Shown: positions 1 to 4,989 of the stretch, one piece after another | Position numbering within the stretch: the first letter of the stretch is position 1 | Layout of the letters: each line of letters starts with the position of its first letter | Source: Rhodospirillales bacterium | GTDB taxonomy: Bacteria; Pseudomonadota; Alphaproteobacteria; Rhodospirillales; Casp-alpha2 | DNA length: 6,371 bases | Assembly: GCA_028282185.1 (NCBI GenBank) | Contig: JANQIJ010000051.1 | Location: 1-6,371 of the forward strand | Reading direction: 5' to 3' | Made by a program: the position numbers and the translations under genes | Notes under the pieces: model-generated | What the model saw: the letters and a program-made list of their open reading frames with translations, nothing else | The model's database searches: none | What the model was told of the DNA's origin: nothing

Positions 1-222
1 GAGGAACAAGGGTCGGCAACGCATGAAATCGCCCGCAACGTCGAACAGGCCGCAGCGGGCACGGACGAGGTCAGCAAGAGCATCAACGGCGTTGCCGAGG
101 CCGCGAACCGGACCGGCACCGTTGCCGGGGAAATCCGCGAACTGTCGATGGGCGTGGCCCAAAAGTCGGACGACCTGCGCAACGAGGTTGACAACTTCCT
201 GTCGAAGATCCGCGCGGCATGA
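1..222 (+). CDS. Methyl-accepting chemotaxis protein, C-terminal end (partial)
   Basis: The first reading frame is open from base 1 to a TGA at 220-222 and gives the last 73 residues of a longer protein. It begins EEQGSATHEIARNVEQAA and ends NFLSKIRAA. This is the C-terminal end of the MCP signalling domain, a helical cytoplasmic hairpin that contacts CheA/CheW. The run of Ala, Glu, Ser and Gly at heptad-like spacing is typical, and so is the closing segment with LRNEVDNFL. The sensor domain, membrane segments, HAMP domain and hairpin tip lie outside the window, so the ligand cannot be judged. I see no CheR/CheB docking pentapeptide at the end. The next gene, a PAS protein, starts 85 bases downstream on the same strand and may be co-transcribed. 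Confidence 0.9.
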   Translation, partial: EEQGSATHEIARNVEQAAAGTDEVSKSINGVAEAANRTGTVAGEIRELSMGVAQKSDDLRNEVDNFLSKIRAA

Positions 223-307
223 GGCCGATCCGATCAATGGCACGGCAATCTTTTCCGATGCCCACCCATGAGGCGCGATCCCGCCCCGTTCACAGGAAGA
301 CCCGCGA

Positions 308-901
308 ATGACCCGAGCCGAAAAAAGCCCTGTCATGGAGGACATTGACATTGTCCGCACCTTCATCGATCCCGTAAAATCGCCGGTGGCCGACCATCAC
401 TTCGCCCTGAACTATTGGGACGACCTGCGAGGCGATCGCTTCGCCCCGACATGGCAGGACGTTTCGTTGCTGGACTTCCCGGGGCGCCTCATTCCCTGGA
501 TCAGCGTCACCGATATCGTCCAGCAACCGCTTGATTCCATCTACCGTTTCTGGGGCACGGAACTGACCCGTATTCACGGCGCCGATTTCACCGGCATGTC
601 GCCCCGCCTGGTGCCGCCGGTCGCGCTCGGCATGGCGAAGTCGAGCGGATGCGGCCGCTTGGTCGACAAGCGGGCACCCCACTTGGAGATCAAGGAGTTT
701 CGTAATATTCAGGGCCTGCTGGGGAATGCCCTGATCCTTAGACTGCCGCTGTCCGAAGACGGCACGACCGTCAACCACGGCCTCAACATCTACTATTTCG
801 AGGTTAAGGCGACGACCGAACCGCTGCACAAGTTCTTCAACAACATCTTCGCCAGCCTGGGGATCCCGACCGTTCCGGCCACCGAAATGTCTGTCCTATA
901 A
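308..901 (+). CDS. PAS_5-type PAS domain protein
   Basis: This 197-residue soluble protein has no signal peptide or membrane segment. The core, about residues 32-165, resembles the PAS_5 family that is abundant in Rhodospirillales: a Trp-rich start (NYWDDLRGDRFAP, 35-47), then a PAS strand-helix signature (YRFWGTELTRIHGADFTGMSP, about 79-99) and C-terminal strands (LRLPLSEDG and LNIYYFEV). No kinase, GGDEF, EAL or HTH output domain is attached, so it is a stand-alone sensor or adaptor module of unknown ligand. The ATG at 308 is preceded by AGGAAGA at 294-300, seven bases away, which supports this start over the in-frame ATG at 335. It follows a chemoreceptor gene on the same strand, which suggests a signalling context. 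It ends eight bases short of the convergent oxygenase gene. Family assignment is from motif recognition, not a search. Confidence 0.85.
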   Translation: MTRAEKSPVMEDIDIVRTFIDPVKSPVADHHFALNYWDDLRGDRFAPTWQDVSLLDFPGRLIPWISVTDIVQQPLDSIYRFWGTELTRIHGADFTGMSPRLVPPVALGMAKSSGCGRLVDKRAPHLEIKEFRNIQGLLGNALILRLPLSEDGTTVNHGLNIYYFEVKATTEPLHKFFNNIFASLGIPTVPATEMSVL

Positions 902-909
902 CCCCCGGC

Positions 910-1563
910 CTATTGGTGCGGCAGATAGTGGTCCTGCCACTTCAAAACGATGTTGAAGCTGACCGAGACCCGCGTGTCCTTGGACAGGTTCGGATGGATG
1001 AAGTGGTTGAGGAACGCCGGCCAGATCATCAACAGTCCGGGTTCCGGAAGCACCGTGTACTCGGGATCGACATAGGGATCACCCTTGATCGCGGTCATGT
1101 TGATCCCCGGCCGAGGGTCATAGAACGTGATGTGCGACGGCCTTAGATCGTCGCGATTGCGCATCGGTTCCCGCTTGTTCGGCACCTTGGCGTAATAGCT
1201 GCCGGAAAGATAGGCGCCCGGATGATTATGGGCGTCGTGATAATCGCCCAACCGATTGACATTGGGCCAGCCCTGGATCGTCCAGCTAACGTCGTAGTCG
1301 ATGCCAATGGCGCGCAGGTAATCGATCACCGTGGCATTGACCTGGCCGCGCAACCAGGCGACCGGCGGCTCATCCAAATTGAAGAAATCCGGCGCCAGAT
1401 AGTCCGTCGTCAGATTGCGGTTGGCCCGCTCCAGATCGCGGATCAACTTGATCAGGGCGTCATTCGGCGCCTCGAATTCGGGCAGTCGACGGCCCAGCAA
1501 CTTGGTCGGCCACAGGTCAACAAATCCGTCCGGCGGGGGCGCGGGGGGTGACGGTGCAGTCAT
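910..1563 (-). CDS. 2OG-Fe(II) oxygenase-like protein (TIGR02466 type)
   Basis: This is a 217-residue cytoplasmic protein. After a Pro-rich start (residues 4-11), the C-terminal half looks like the putative 2-oxoglutarate/Fe(II) oxygenases of the TIGR02466 family. It has WPNVNRLGDYHDAHNHPGAYLSGSYYAKVP at about 99-128, shown here by its key residues H112, H114 and the SGSYY strand. These are followed by ITFYDPRP (145-152), PGLLMIWPAFLNHFIHP (175-191) and TRVSVSFNI (197-205). The expected metal ligands are His at 112/114 and His187, with Arg198 placed to bind the 2OG carboxylate; this is by analogy to the double-stranded beta-helix fold. Members are also known from phage and cyanophage genomes and the substrate is generally unknown. 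The ATG at 1563 has no clear Shine-Dalgarno sequence and sits close to a GC-rich hairpin (1570-1586). The gene converges on the PAS gene. Confidence 0.82.
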   Translation of the reverse strand: MTAPSPPAPPPDGFVDLWPTKLLGRRLPEFEAPNDALIKLIRDLERANRNLTTDYLAPDFFNLDEPPVAWLRGQVNATVIDYLRAIGIDYDVSWTIQGWPNVNRLGDYHDAHNHPGAYLSGSYYAKVPNKREPMRNRDDLRPSHITFYDPRPGINMTAIKGDPYVDPEYTVLPEPGLLMIWPAFLNHFIHPNLSKDTRVSVSFNIVLKWQDHYLPHQ

Positions 1564-1569
1564 AGCTGG

Positions 1570-1586
1570 CCAGCCCGGCGGGCCGG
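1570..1586 (-). promoter_or_regulatory. GC-rich hairpin just upstream of the oxygenase start
   Basis: On the minus strand the sequence reads CCGGCCC-GCC-GGGCTGG: seven pairs including one G-U, with a three-base loop. It lies between the stop of the small upstream frame (1587-1589) and the ATG of the oxygenase gene (1563), leaving only six bases before the start codon. It occupies the place where a ribosome binding site would be. It could be a weak terminator for the small gene (no T-tract follows) or a translational brake on the oxygenase. An overlapping ten-base palindrome, GCTGGCCAGC, occupies 1565-1574. The structure is seen in the sequence; the function is inferred. Confidence 0.4.
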
Positions 1587-1757
1587 TTAGAAACAGCCCA
1601 TGGCAAGGGCGATGCCGTCGATCAGGCGGATGGCATTGGCCTCAAGGTTGGCGGTCAGCACATAGGTCATCCCCGCCTCGAGTTCCGGGGCGAAGATGAT
1701 CACCGTCATGGCAACCAAGACCGCAATGCTCCATTGCCTTTGCATGGTCACAATCAT
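1587..1757 (-). CDS. Possible small membrane or secreted peptide, unknown
   Basis: I do not recognise this frame. From the ATG at 1757 it would encode 56 residues; an ATG at 1745 would give 52. A short polar start with Arg (MQRQW) is followed by a hydrophobic stretch (SIAVLVAMTVIIFAP) and then a more polar tail (ELEAGMTYVLTANLEANAIRLIDGIALAMGCF). This resembles either a signal peptide or a single membrane anchor, possibly with a second hydrophobic end. Third codon positions are strongly G/C, which favours real coding. Against it, neither start has a convincing ribosome binding site. The same frame stays open upstream into msrA, up to 1901, with poorer codon quality. It lies on the same strand as the oxygenase gene, 23 bases upstream of it, and diverges from msrA. 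A conserved small gene and a chance open frame are both possible. Confidence 0.35.
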   Translation of the reverse strand: MIVTMQRQWSIAVLVAMTVIIFAPELEAGMTYVLTANLEANAIRLIDGIALAMGCF

Positions 1758-1884
1758 ATGGCCGATTGCCGCGCAATCCAAGGGGCGATAGACTTCGTCT
1801 GGTCGCGGCCGACCGATCGGAACCAGGCAGGGCGCCTGACGACCGGTGGCCGAACCGGACCCATAGCAGAAGGCGCCGACCGCC

Positions 1885-2559
1885 ATGTTTTCGTTACTCA
1901 ATCATGCCCATAAATCGGCCATGCCGTCCGCCGACAAGGCATTGCCCGGCCGGGCCGAGGCGATCCCCTCCCCCGATCTGCACCACATCACCGGCAATCG
2001 GATCAAGCCGCCGTTCCCGGAGGGCATGGATTGCGCGGTGTTCGGCATGGGCTGTTTTTGGGGTGCCGAACGGAAATTCTGGCAAACGCCCGGCGTTTGG
2101 GCGACCGCCGTCGGATACGGCGCCGGCTTCACCCCGAATCCGACCTATCAAGAGGTATGCACCGGTTTAACCGGACATAATGAACTGGTCCTGGCGGTGT
2201 TCGATACCTCGTCGGCGACCTATGGCGACATGCTCAAGGTGTTCTGGGAGAACCACGACCCCACCCAGGGCATGCGTCAAGGAAACGATGTCGGCACCCA
2301 GTACCGGTCCGGAATTTATGTCAATTCGCCGCAGCAACGCAGCCTGGCCGAGGTCTCGCTAAAGGAATTCCAGGCCGCGCTTTCCGCCGCCGGCCACGGC
2401 AAGATCACGACGGAAATCAAGGATTTCGTCGACGAAACAGCGGGCGGTCCGTTCTTCTACGCCGAAGAGGCCCATCAGCAATACCTGGCGAAGAACCCGC
2501 ATGGCTATTGTGGATTGGGCGGCACCGGCGTGACCTGTCCCGTCGGCGTAACCGCCTGA
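1885..2559 (+). CDS. msrA: Peptide-methionine (S)-S-oxide reductase MsrA
   Basis: The 224-residue protein is full length for the longer E. coli-type MsrA. This cytoplasmic enzyme reduces methionine-S-sulfoxide, free or in oxidised proteins, using thioredoxin as reductant. The N-terminal extension (SADKALPGRAEAIPSPDLH) matches the E. coli type. The catalytic motif is GMGCFWGAE with nucleophile Cys57. Other family blocks are GYGAGFTPNPTYQEVCTGLTGH, VFWENHDPTQGMRQGNDVGTQYRS, FYAEEAHQQYL and KNPHGYCG. The recycling cysteines are Cys209 and Cys218. They are nine residues apart, against the eight I recall in E. coli, because of one extra residue (GTGVTC). The ATG at 1885 has AGAAGG at 1868-1873, eleven bases upstream, a little long but acceptable. 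The gene is apparently monocistronic: the upstream frame diverges and the next gene converges. Confidence 0.97.
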   Translation: MFSLLNHAHKSAMPSADKALPGRAEAIPSPDLHHITGNRIKPPFPEGMDCAVFGMGCFWGAERKFWQTPGVWATAVGYGAGFTPNPTYQEVCTGLTGHNELVLAVFDTSSATYGDMLKVFWENHDPTQGMRQGNDVGTQYRSGIYVNSPQQRSLAEVSLKEFQAALSAAGHGKITTEIKDFVDETAGGPFFYAEEAHQQYLAKNPHGYCGLGGTGVTCPVGVTA

Positions 2560-2573
2560 TCCTTGTTGACATC

Positions 2574-2592
2574 GCCCGCCGATCGATCGGGC
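2574..2592. terminator. Palindrome between msrA and the convergent gene
   Basis: Fourteen bases after the msrA stop there is a stem GCCCG (2574-2578) / CGGGC (2588-2592). It encloses a perfect twelve-base palindrome CCGATCGATCGG at 2579-2590, so two alternative foldings exist. A short TTT follows at 2600-2602. The position, between two converging genes, fits a weak terminator, possibly used from both sides. The palindrome could instead be a protein site. There is no long T-tract, so the call is tentative. Confidence 0.35.
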
Positions 2593-2650
2593 AACCGCCT
2601 TTAAGCTCCGGCTTCAATAACCGGGCCGGACTTCGGCGCTTGGGCAACGG

Positions 2651-3142
2651 TCAGGAGCTTACGGTCTTCGGCAGATACGAAAGAAGATTCGTATCGGCAT
2701 GTCCAAGCCAGTCAATTGCCGCCGTCCTGTCGTGAAATACTTTGATTTCAAAAGGGTTTGACGGCACGTCCGTTTGATCCGCGTAGGTCTGCCACCCGGC
2801 GCCCTCCAAAGGGCCGCCGCATATGATGGCGAATTTCCGCTTTTTTGCGATGCGGTTTTTGCGCCCGCCTTCGTAGAACCACTCGGAAAACTCCAACGCG
2901 CCCCTGATCTCCTCGCCTTCGATCGCCCATGTGCCGCCCCGGAAATCGACAAGGCTATCGAAAGAACGGATTTTGGCGTTATCAAACCCGCTGAGCGCAC
3001 TGTGCCACATGATCCACTCACGAACCGACAACCTCAAGCCATCACAATGCCAGATGACCAAGCACAGGGTATCGACCACGGTATGTATCGGTTTCGGTGA
3101 ATTGCCAGCCATGCCCCGTCTCAACGGCCCGCAATCGACCAC
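2651..3142 (-). CDS. Conserved-looking hypothetical protein, STAS/SpoIIAA-like layout
   Basis: The protein has 163 residues from a GTG at 3142, or 153 from an ATG at 3112. It has no signal peptide or membrane segment. GGAGG lies 13 bases before the GTG, rather far, and the ATG has only a poor G-rich site, so the start is uncertain. The order of segments recalls the small STAS/SpoIIAA-like proteins common in alphaproteobacteria: a hydrophobic first strand (TVVDTLCLVIWHCDG, 21-35), a conserved-looking strand ending DFRGGTW (66-72), a basic stretch RKNRIAKKRKFAIICGG (94-110), and a C-terminal EIKVFHDRTAAIDWLG (132-147). The last of these is typical of that group, but I cannot name the family with certainty. 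Three Cys and many Trp are present. It converges on msrA and stands alone. Function is unknown. Confidence 0.68.
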   Translation of the reverse strand: MVDCGPLRRGMAGNSPKPIHTVVDTLCLVIWHCDGLRLSVREWIMWHSALSGFDNAKIRSFDSLVDFRGGTWAIEGEEIRGALEFSEWFYEGGRKNRIAKKRKFAIICGGPLEGAGWQTYADQTDVPSNPFEIKVFHDRTAAIDWLGHADTNLLSYLPKTVSS

Positions 3143-3600
3143 TCAGGCGAACATGCCTCCGAGAATGTTCATCGGAAGATTGCGCCGCAGCCCATTCCGT
3201 CGCCGAACCTATATGGCTCCCCCTACCCAGGATACAAGACACGCTTTTCCAGCGCTTACTTTCGAAATGCACCCCGGCTGCGGGTAGCCGCGAACAGCCT
3301 GGTCCCCCATTCGCTCAAGGCTCGGCTTCGGACGACGCAAGCTTCCCAAGCCTGGGGGGGCGGTCCCGGCGGCGATGCGGTCTTCGTCCTTGCCGGTCGG
3401 CACGGGGACCGCGGCGGCCCCCGTCATGGCGGCCGGCGTCGGACTGTCTTCATGCGACCGGCTAGGGGTTGGGACTTCACAAGTCTCTTCAGGCAAAAGG
3501 AACATGCGGCATTTGCGGCCCTTCCTCCGTCCCTTGCGTAAGGGGGAGAAGCGCCTCTCTTTCTCCAACAATCCGGAAACGGCCGACCGGTCAACCATAT
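3143..3600. other. Gene-free stretch left of the phage-type regulators
   Basis: Frames here are open in several registers at once and encode Pro/Arg/Gly-rich, low-complexity translations with no domain I recognise, so I call no gene. It holds the upstream region of the 2651-3142 gene and several inverted repeats. These are ACGGGG/CCCCGT (3402-3407 and 3419-3424), GACTT-CAC-AAGTC (3473-3485), and the strong palindrome at 3521-3551. On the minus strand a TTGTAT ... ATATAG pair around 3200-3250 could be a weak promoter for the hypothetical gene. Decayed accessory DNA is a reasonable reading. Confidence 0.5.
3521..3551. repeat. Strong bulged palindrome, REP-like or terminator
   Basis: The core is CCCTT-GCGT-AAGGG (3531-3544). 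It is extended by CTCC/GGAG after skipping a GT on the left, and by CTT/AAG after skipping one C. This gives a stem of about twelve pairs. It lies some 50 bases beyond the stop of the Ner-like gene, so it could end that transcript. However, no T-tract follows on either strand. The shape, with CTTC/GAAG ends and a purine/pyrimidine arm, is also typical of dispersed intergenic palindromes. Only one copy is in the window. Confidence 0.45.
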
Positions 3601-3915
3601 CTATGCGGCGTCCTGGTCCTTCCGGTCGGCGCACATCTGTTTTTTACGCCACTCCCTGGGAATCACGGGGACGCCGGCTTCAGAATAACGCGACGGCCAG
3701 ATCGCCCTGGGCTCCACCCCCAAGGCGTCGGCAATAATCCGCTCGACCCTGGCGCAAGGTCTGAGCTTGGCTTTGGTCATAAAAGAGTTATCGAACCTAT
3801 TTTCCCGGGCGAGTGACGCAAGGGAGTGGCCTGCCTGCTCTAAAGCCGCCTTGATGGTCGGCCAAGACCAATCCTGAGCATTCCCTTGCAGGGGATTGAG
3901 GGGTTTCTTTGGCAA
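3601..3915 (-). CDS. Ner/SfsB-like DNA-binding regulator (Nlp family)
   Basis: The 104-residue protein carries the Ner-type HTH domain (HTH_35 group) at about residues 15-77. It starts DWSWPTIKAALEQAGHSLASLAREN, continues through the recognition-helix region (RFDNSFMTKAKLRP), and ends with the hallmark IIADALGVEPRAIWPSRY (60-77). Known members include Ner of phage Mu, which shuts down early transcription, and SfsB/Nlp of enterics. The tail (78-104) is basic and rich in Lys, Arg and Asp, and longer than in Mu Ner. The only usable start is a TTG at 3915, because no ATG or GTG lies between it and the upstream stop. A well-spaced promoter lies about 50 bases upstream (3971-3999), overlapped by inverted repeats. 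The gene diverges from an HTH repressor gene. It probably represses its own and/or the partner's promoter; this is inferred from the Mu layout. Confidence 0.85.
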   Translation of the reverse strand: MPKKPLNPLQGNAQDWSWPTIKAALEQAGHSLASLARENRFDNSFMTKAKLRPCARVERIIADALGVEPRAIWPSRYSEAGVPVIPREWRKKQMCADRKDQDAA

Positions 3916-3970
3916 GGAATGGGACTCTGAGGTAAAACAATGGTTACGAAACGTCCAAGGTTGGAATTAA

Positions 3971-3999
3971 ATGATATATCAAATATGGGATATTTTCAA
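3971..3999 (-). promoter_or_regulatory. Promoter of the Ner-like gene
   Basis: On the minus strand, TTGAAA (3999-3994) is followed after exactly 17 bases by TATCAT (3976-3971). Each hexamer matches the sigma-70 consensus at five of six positions. Transcription would begin near 3964, giving a leader of about 50 bases before the TTG start at 3915. Operator-like repeats overlap both hexamers. Confidence 0.6.
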
Positions 4000-4011
4000 A
4001 TAAAAAATATC
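3973..4011. promoter_or_regulatory. Operator-like inverted repeats in the divergent intergenic region
   Basis: Two symmetrical elements lie in the AT-rich spacer. The first is the eight-base palindrome GATATATC (3973-3980). The second is a pair of perfect eight-base arms, GATATTTT (3989-3996) and AAAATATC (4004-4011), with a seven-base spacer. The GATAT half-sites are 16 bases apart, about one and a half helix turns, and TCAAATA is repeated at 3979 and 3996. The sites overlap the -10 and -35 of the Ner-like gene's promoter. They are natural candidates for binding by the flanking Ner-like protein, the repressor, or both. AT-richness raises the chance of accidental palindromes. Confidence 0.5.
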
Positions 4012-4060
4012 GTATTCGACGTTTTCGCGCTTGGCGATGCGATGGAAAAAATCAAAAAAC

Positions 4061-4076
4061 CCCAGAAACCTGGGAG
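4061..4076 (+). promoter_or_regulatory. Ribosome binding site of the repressor with overlapping hairpin
   Basis: GGAG at 4073-4076, within GGGAGAG, stands eight bases before the GTG at 4085. It decides that start over the ATG at 4037, which has no such site. CCCAG-AAAC-CTGGG (4061-4074) forms a five-pair hairpin whose right arm covers the first bases of this site. Folding could therefore dampen translation. This is inferred from sequence alone. Confidence 0.5.
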
Positions 4077-4084
4077 AGACTACT

Positions 4085-4531
4085 GTGCCTGCTGAATTAG
4101 GCGCAATCGTATATGATCATTCTTCCTTCTATAAGGGGGTGGGAGAGCGCATAAAAGAAGCTGCCAAGGAAATTGGGACCCAGAAGGAGGCCGCCGCCGT
4201 CGCGGGTTCTTCACTGGCACAATTCCGCAGGTACATGGAAGGTGACCAATGTCCCTTTCATGTGGTCGTCGCTCTTGCCGTGGCGACGGGAAAACCCTTG
4301 AATTGGTTCATCACGGACGCGAGAAACGCGGTTGCTCACGTTCAACCGGTGGATATGACCCTGTTGGCGCAGGTCATCGTCGGTGTGGAGCAAGCACTTA
4401 AGCACCGGGGGCAGGAATGGATGCCGCCTGAAGACAAGGCGGCGTTGATTTTGGAATACTACGCGCATTTCGAACGCCAACAGCGCAGCGTGCAGGAGGT
4501 GATCGCGGGAACAATCGGGGAAAAGCTATAA
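4085..4531 (+). CDS. Phage-type HTH (Cro/C1, XRE) repressor-like protein
   Basis: The protein has 148 residues from the GTG at 4085. An ATG at 4037 would add 16 residues (MRWKKSKNPRNLGETT) but lacks a ribosome binding site. Residues 18-77 form a lambda-repressor-like HTH domain: GERIKEAAKEIGTQKEAAAVAGSSLAQFRRYMEGDQ, then CPFHVVVALAVATGKPLNWFIT. The conserved end, P...ALA...G...NWFIT, is typical of phage C repressors of the Mu-like and P22-like groups. The C-terminal part (90-148) is helical: VDMTLLAQVIVGVEQALKHRG, then PPEDKAALILEYYAHFERQ. No S24/LexA peptidase domain is present, so RecA-triggered self-cleavage is not expected. Many short repressors share this helical tail, probably for oligomerisation, so it need not be a truncation. 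It diverges from the Ner-like gene across an operator-like spacer and likely acts as that switch's repressor. Confidence 0.82.
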   Translation: MPAELGAIVYDHSSFYKGVGERIKEAAKEIGTQKEAAAVAGSSLAQFRRYMEGDQCPFHVVVALAVATGKPLNWFITDARNAVAHVQPVDMTLLAQVIVGVEQALKHRGQEWMPPEDKAALILEYYAHFERQQRSVQEVIAGTIGEKL

Positions 4532-4815
4532 AGCTATCAAGCCATGATGAAAGACGGCTCCCTAAAGCGACAAAACGCCGCAGCCTAGCGCTGAACCTCG
4601 CCTCTTCCCAACCCCGGAACCGAGGTTGCATGTCCGCCTTGGAACCCGGACACCCCCGCAGGCAGGCTATTCGCCGCTTGGCTTGCGTCGCCAAGGTTTC
4701 GGCCACCGCCGCTTCCGTCTTCGACCTTTACCGGTTTACCCGCGCAGGTTCATCCGCCCCTATCACCAGCCAGCAATTGCCCAACGGCCGAACGTCGCGG
4801 CCGACTGTGAAGAAC
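4532..4815. other. Gene-free stretch between repressor and tRNA-Arg
   Basis: No frame here has a recognisable product; open frames are Arg/Pro-rich shadows, some continuing antisense through the tRNA gene. It holds three inverted repeats: AACCTCG (4594-4600) / CGAGGTT (4621-4627), TGTCCG (4631-4636) / CGGACA (4647-4652), and CTTGG (4677-4681) / CCAAG (4691-4695). There is also a hairpin close to the tRNA 3' end, listed separately. No duplicated copy of the tRNA 3' end, which would mark an attachment site, is visible in the window. Confidence 0.45.
4785..4803 (-). terminator. Hairpin downstream of tRNA-Arg
   Basis: CGGCCG at 4785-4790 and again at 4798-4803 pair perfectly (six G/C pairs) around a seven-base loop. 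The hairpin begins twelve bases beyond the CCA end of tRNA-Arg on the minus strand. It is well placed for termination or for defining the processing end. The following bases (TTGGGC) are not a true T-tract. Confidence 0.35.
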
Positions 4816-4892
4816 TGGCGACCCCGCGAGGACTCGAACCTCGAACCTACTGCTTAGAAGGCAGTTGCTCTATCCAGTTGAGCTACGGGGCC
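4816..4892 (-). tRNA. tRNA-Arg (anticodon UCU)
   Basis: The minus strand folds into a complete 77-base cloverleaf with encoded CCA. The acceptor GGCCCCG pairs with CGGGGUC, with one G-U. The D stem is GCUC/GAGC. The anticodon arm is ACUGC-CUUCUAA-GCAGU, with UCU at positions 34-36. The variable loop is AGGUU, the T arm is CGAGG-UUCGAGU-CCUCG, the discriminator base is G, and CCA follows. It reads AGA (and AGG by wobble), rare codons in a high-GC genome. tRNA-Arg genes are common integration sites, and the phage-type regulator pair lies about 280 bases beyond its 3' end. On the plus strand the gene creates the familiar false peptide EDSNLEPTA. Confidence 0.97.
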
Positions 4893-4989
4893 GATGGGCG
4901 GGTGTCAGGCTTGGTTCAATGGATCGTCCGCTTTCCAACACCGATTGATTGACGGGGCGTTACGCGCGTTGCCAACAGGCCGGGGCGGA

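Noticed and set aside
290..829. 179-residue minus-strand frame opposite the PAS gene
   Set aside because: Antisense shadow; the plus-strand frame has a good ribosome binding site and a PAS_5 pattern.
3209..3634. 141-residue minus-strand frame left of the Ner-like gene
   Set aside because: Low-complexity Arg/Pro/Gly translation with no domain; it runs through the palindrome and overlaps the end of the Ner-like gene.
3375..3816. Plus-strand frames of 115-120 residues (LRPFLRPLRKGEKRLSF and similar)
   Set aside because: They are partly antisense to the Ner-like gene and partly translations of the palindrome; no recognisable family.
4398..4706. 102-residue minus-strand frame after the repressor
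   Set aside because: Overlaps the repressor gene's 3' end in antisense; composition-driven, Arg/Pro-rich, no motif.
3143..4815. CRISPR array or retron-like structure in the accessory patch
   Set aside because: No regularly spaced direct repeats and no reverse transcriptase or cas gene; the inverted repeats are isolated.
4593..4843. GAACCTCG repeated at 4593-4600 and inside tRNA-Arg (4836-4843) as a possible attachment-site duplication
   Set aside because: Eight bases is within chance for this distance, and real tRNA attachment sites usually duplicate a longer 3' segment.
4626..4952. Plus-strand open frames containing EDSNLEPTA or GLEPRTYCLEGSCSIQLSYG
   Set aside because: These are the well-known false peptides produced by translating the antisense of a tRNA gene, here tRNA-Arg.
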